Source: Pseudomonas sp. TCU-HL1
GTDB taxonomy: Bacteria; Pseudomonadota; Gammaproteobacteria; Pseudomonadales; Pseudomonadaceae
NCBI RefSeq assembly: GCF_001708505.1
Contig: NZ_CP015992.1
Coordinates: forward strand, 4,092,001 to 4,156,000
Length of the DNA stretch: 64,000 bases
Direction of reading: 5' to 3'
Shown here: positions 63,851 to 64,000 of the stretch, piece after piece
How the letters are laid out: every line of letters starts with the position of its first letter
Numbering within the stretch: position 1 is the first letter of the stretch
Notes under the pieces: model-generated
The model's input: only the letters and a program-made list of their open reading frames with translations
What the model was told of the DNA's origin: nothing
Database searches by the model: none
Program-made: the position numbers and the translations under genes

Positions 63851-64000
63851 ATGGTTCCTCCCACCCAGACCAACACCATCGATTTCGACGCCGCCAAGCT
63901 GCAGCGCCTCGGCTTATCCGGCAAGCGCCCACCCAAGCTGCGCCCCCTCAGCCTGGCGGAGCTGCGCCGGCAACTGACCCTCCTGCTGCAGACCAGCCTG
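63851..64000 (+). CDS. Start of a gene, possibly a diguanylate cyclase-type protein (partial)
   Basis: The frame from ATG at 63851 is open for 50 codons to the end of the window (MVPPTQTNTIDFDAAKLQRL...). The N-terminus, with LRRQLTLLLQTSL at the end, resembles the start of Pseudomonas GGDEF proteins, but the domain itself is outside the window. I see no clear ribosome site. Confidence 0.4.
   Translation, partial: MVPPTQTNTIDFDAAKLQRLGLSGKRPPKLRPLSLAELRRQLTLLLQTSL

Overview
The window is a chromosomal segment of a GC-rich gammaproteobacterium, almost certainly a Pseudomonas (sensu lato). The evidence is the AauRS-type acidic amino acid uptake locus, a TyrA-AroA fusion, the order gyrA-serC-pheA-hisC-tyrA/aroA-cmk, a gyrA with the Thr-83/Asp-87 pair usual in pseudomonads, the mtnA/MTA deaminase-ubiG-mupP-yciK group, and many pseudomonad-type REP palindromes between genes. 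I see no tRNA, rRNA, CRISPR array, phage, insertion sequence or plasmid function. Everything here is inferred from the sequence alone.

Layout. 1-6.7 kb: an ABC transporter for acidic amino acids (aatJQMP) followed by its two-component system (aauSR). 6.7-21 kb: small metabolic and regulatory units, namely an MFS protein coupled to an aldo/keto reductase, an SDR with a divergent LysR, a CynX-type MFS next to a decayed GntR-type remnant, a small lipoprotein, a methyltransferase, a PotE-like antiporter coupled to a solute-binding protein, ada plus a tiny Ada-zinc-domain gene, a Gfo/Idh dehydrogenase with a divergent LysR, an InaA-type kinase and a cupin. 21-32 kb: a catabolic island with an NCS1 permease coupled to a class II deacetylase-like amidohydrolase, a SpuC-like aminotransferase, an APC permease, an orphan PotD-like binding protein and a PuuC/KauB-like aldehyde dehydrogenase, with a LysR gene divergent from the dehydrogenase. 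32-35.5 kb: small housekeeping or unknown genes. 35.5-39 kb: a second polyamine-type unit (PotF/SpuD-like binding protein and PuuB-like oxidase) with a divergent LysR. 39-44.3 kb: LysR, then a divergent amidohydrolase / C45 acyltransferase-hydrolase / MHS transporter operon. 44.6-49.2 kb: LysR, then two SDRs and a BCCT transporter.

49.5-64 kb is core genome. A leftward block (gyrA, serC, pheA, hisC, tyrA-aroA, cmk, and separately mtnA) supplies DNA gyrase, serine, aromatic amino acid and CMP kinase functions. A rightward block (MTA deaminase, ubiG, mupP, yciK) covers methylthioadenosine salvage, ubiquinone synthesis and cell-wall recycling. The window ends inside the first codons of another gene. 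The usual neighbour of cmk, rpsA, is absent: the catabolic segment abuts cmk directly, and a short transporter fragment lies at the junction.

The most interesting points are: (i) an Ada protein that has lost three of its four zinc-ligand cysteines but kept the methyl-acceptor position, with a 4-nt-overlapping small gene downstream that has exactly the other three; (ii) a near-identical 40-bp promoter/operator element upstream of the aminotransferase and the aldehyde dehydrogenase genes; (iii) REP palindromes that supply the stop codons of three separate genes; (iv) the uncommon amidohydrolase/C45/MHS and NCS1/deacetylase operons.
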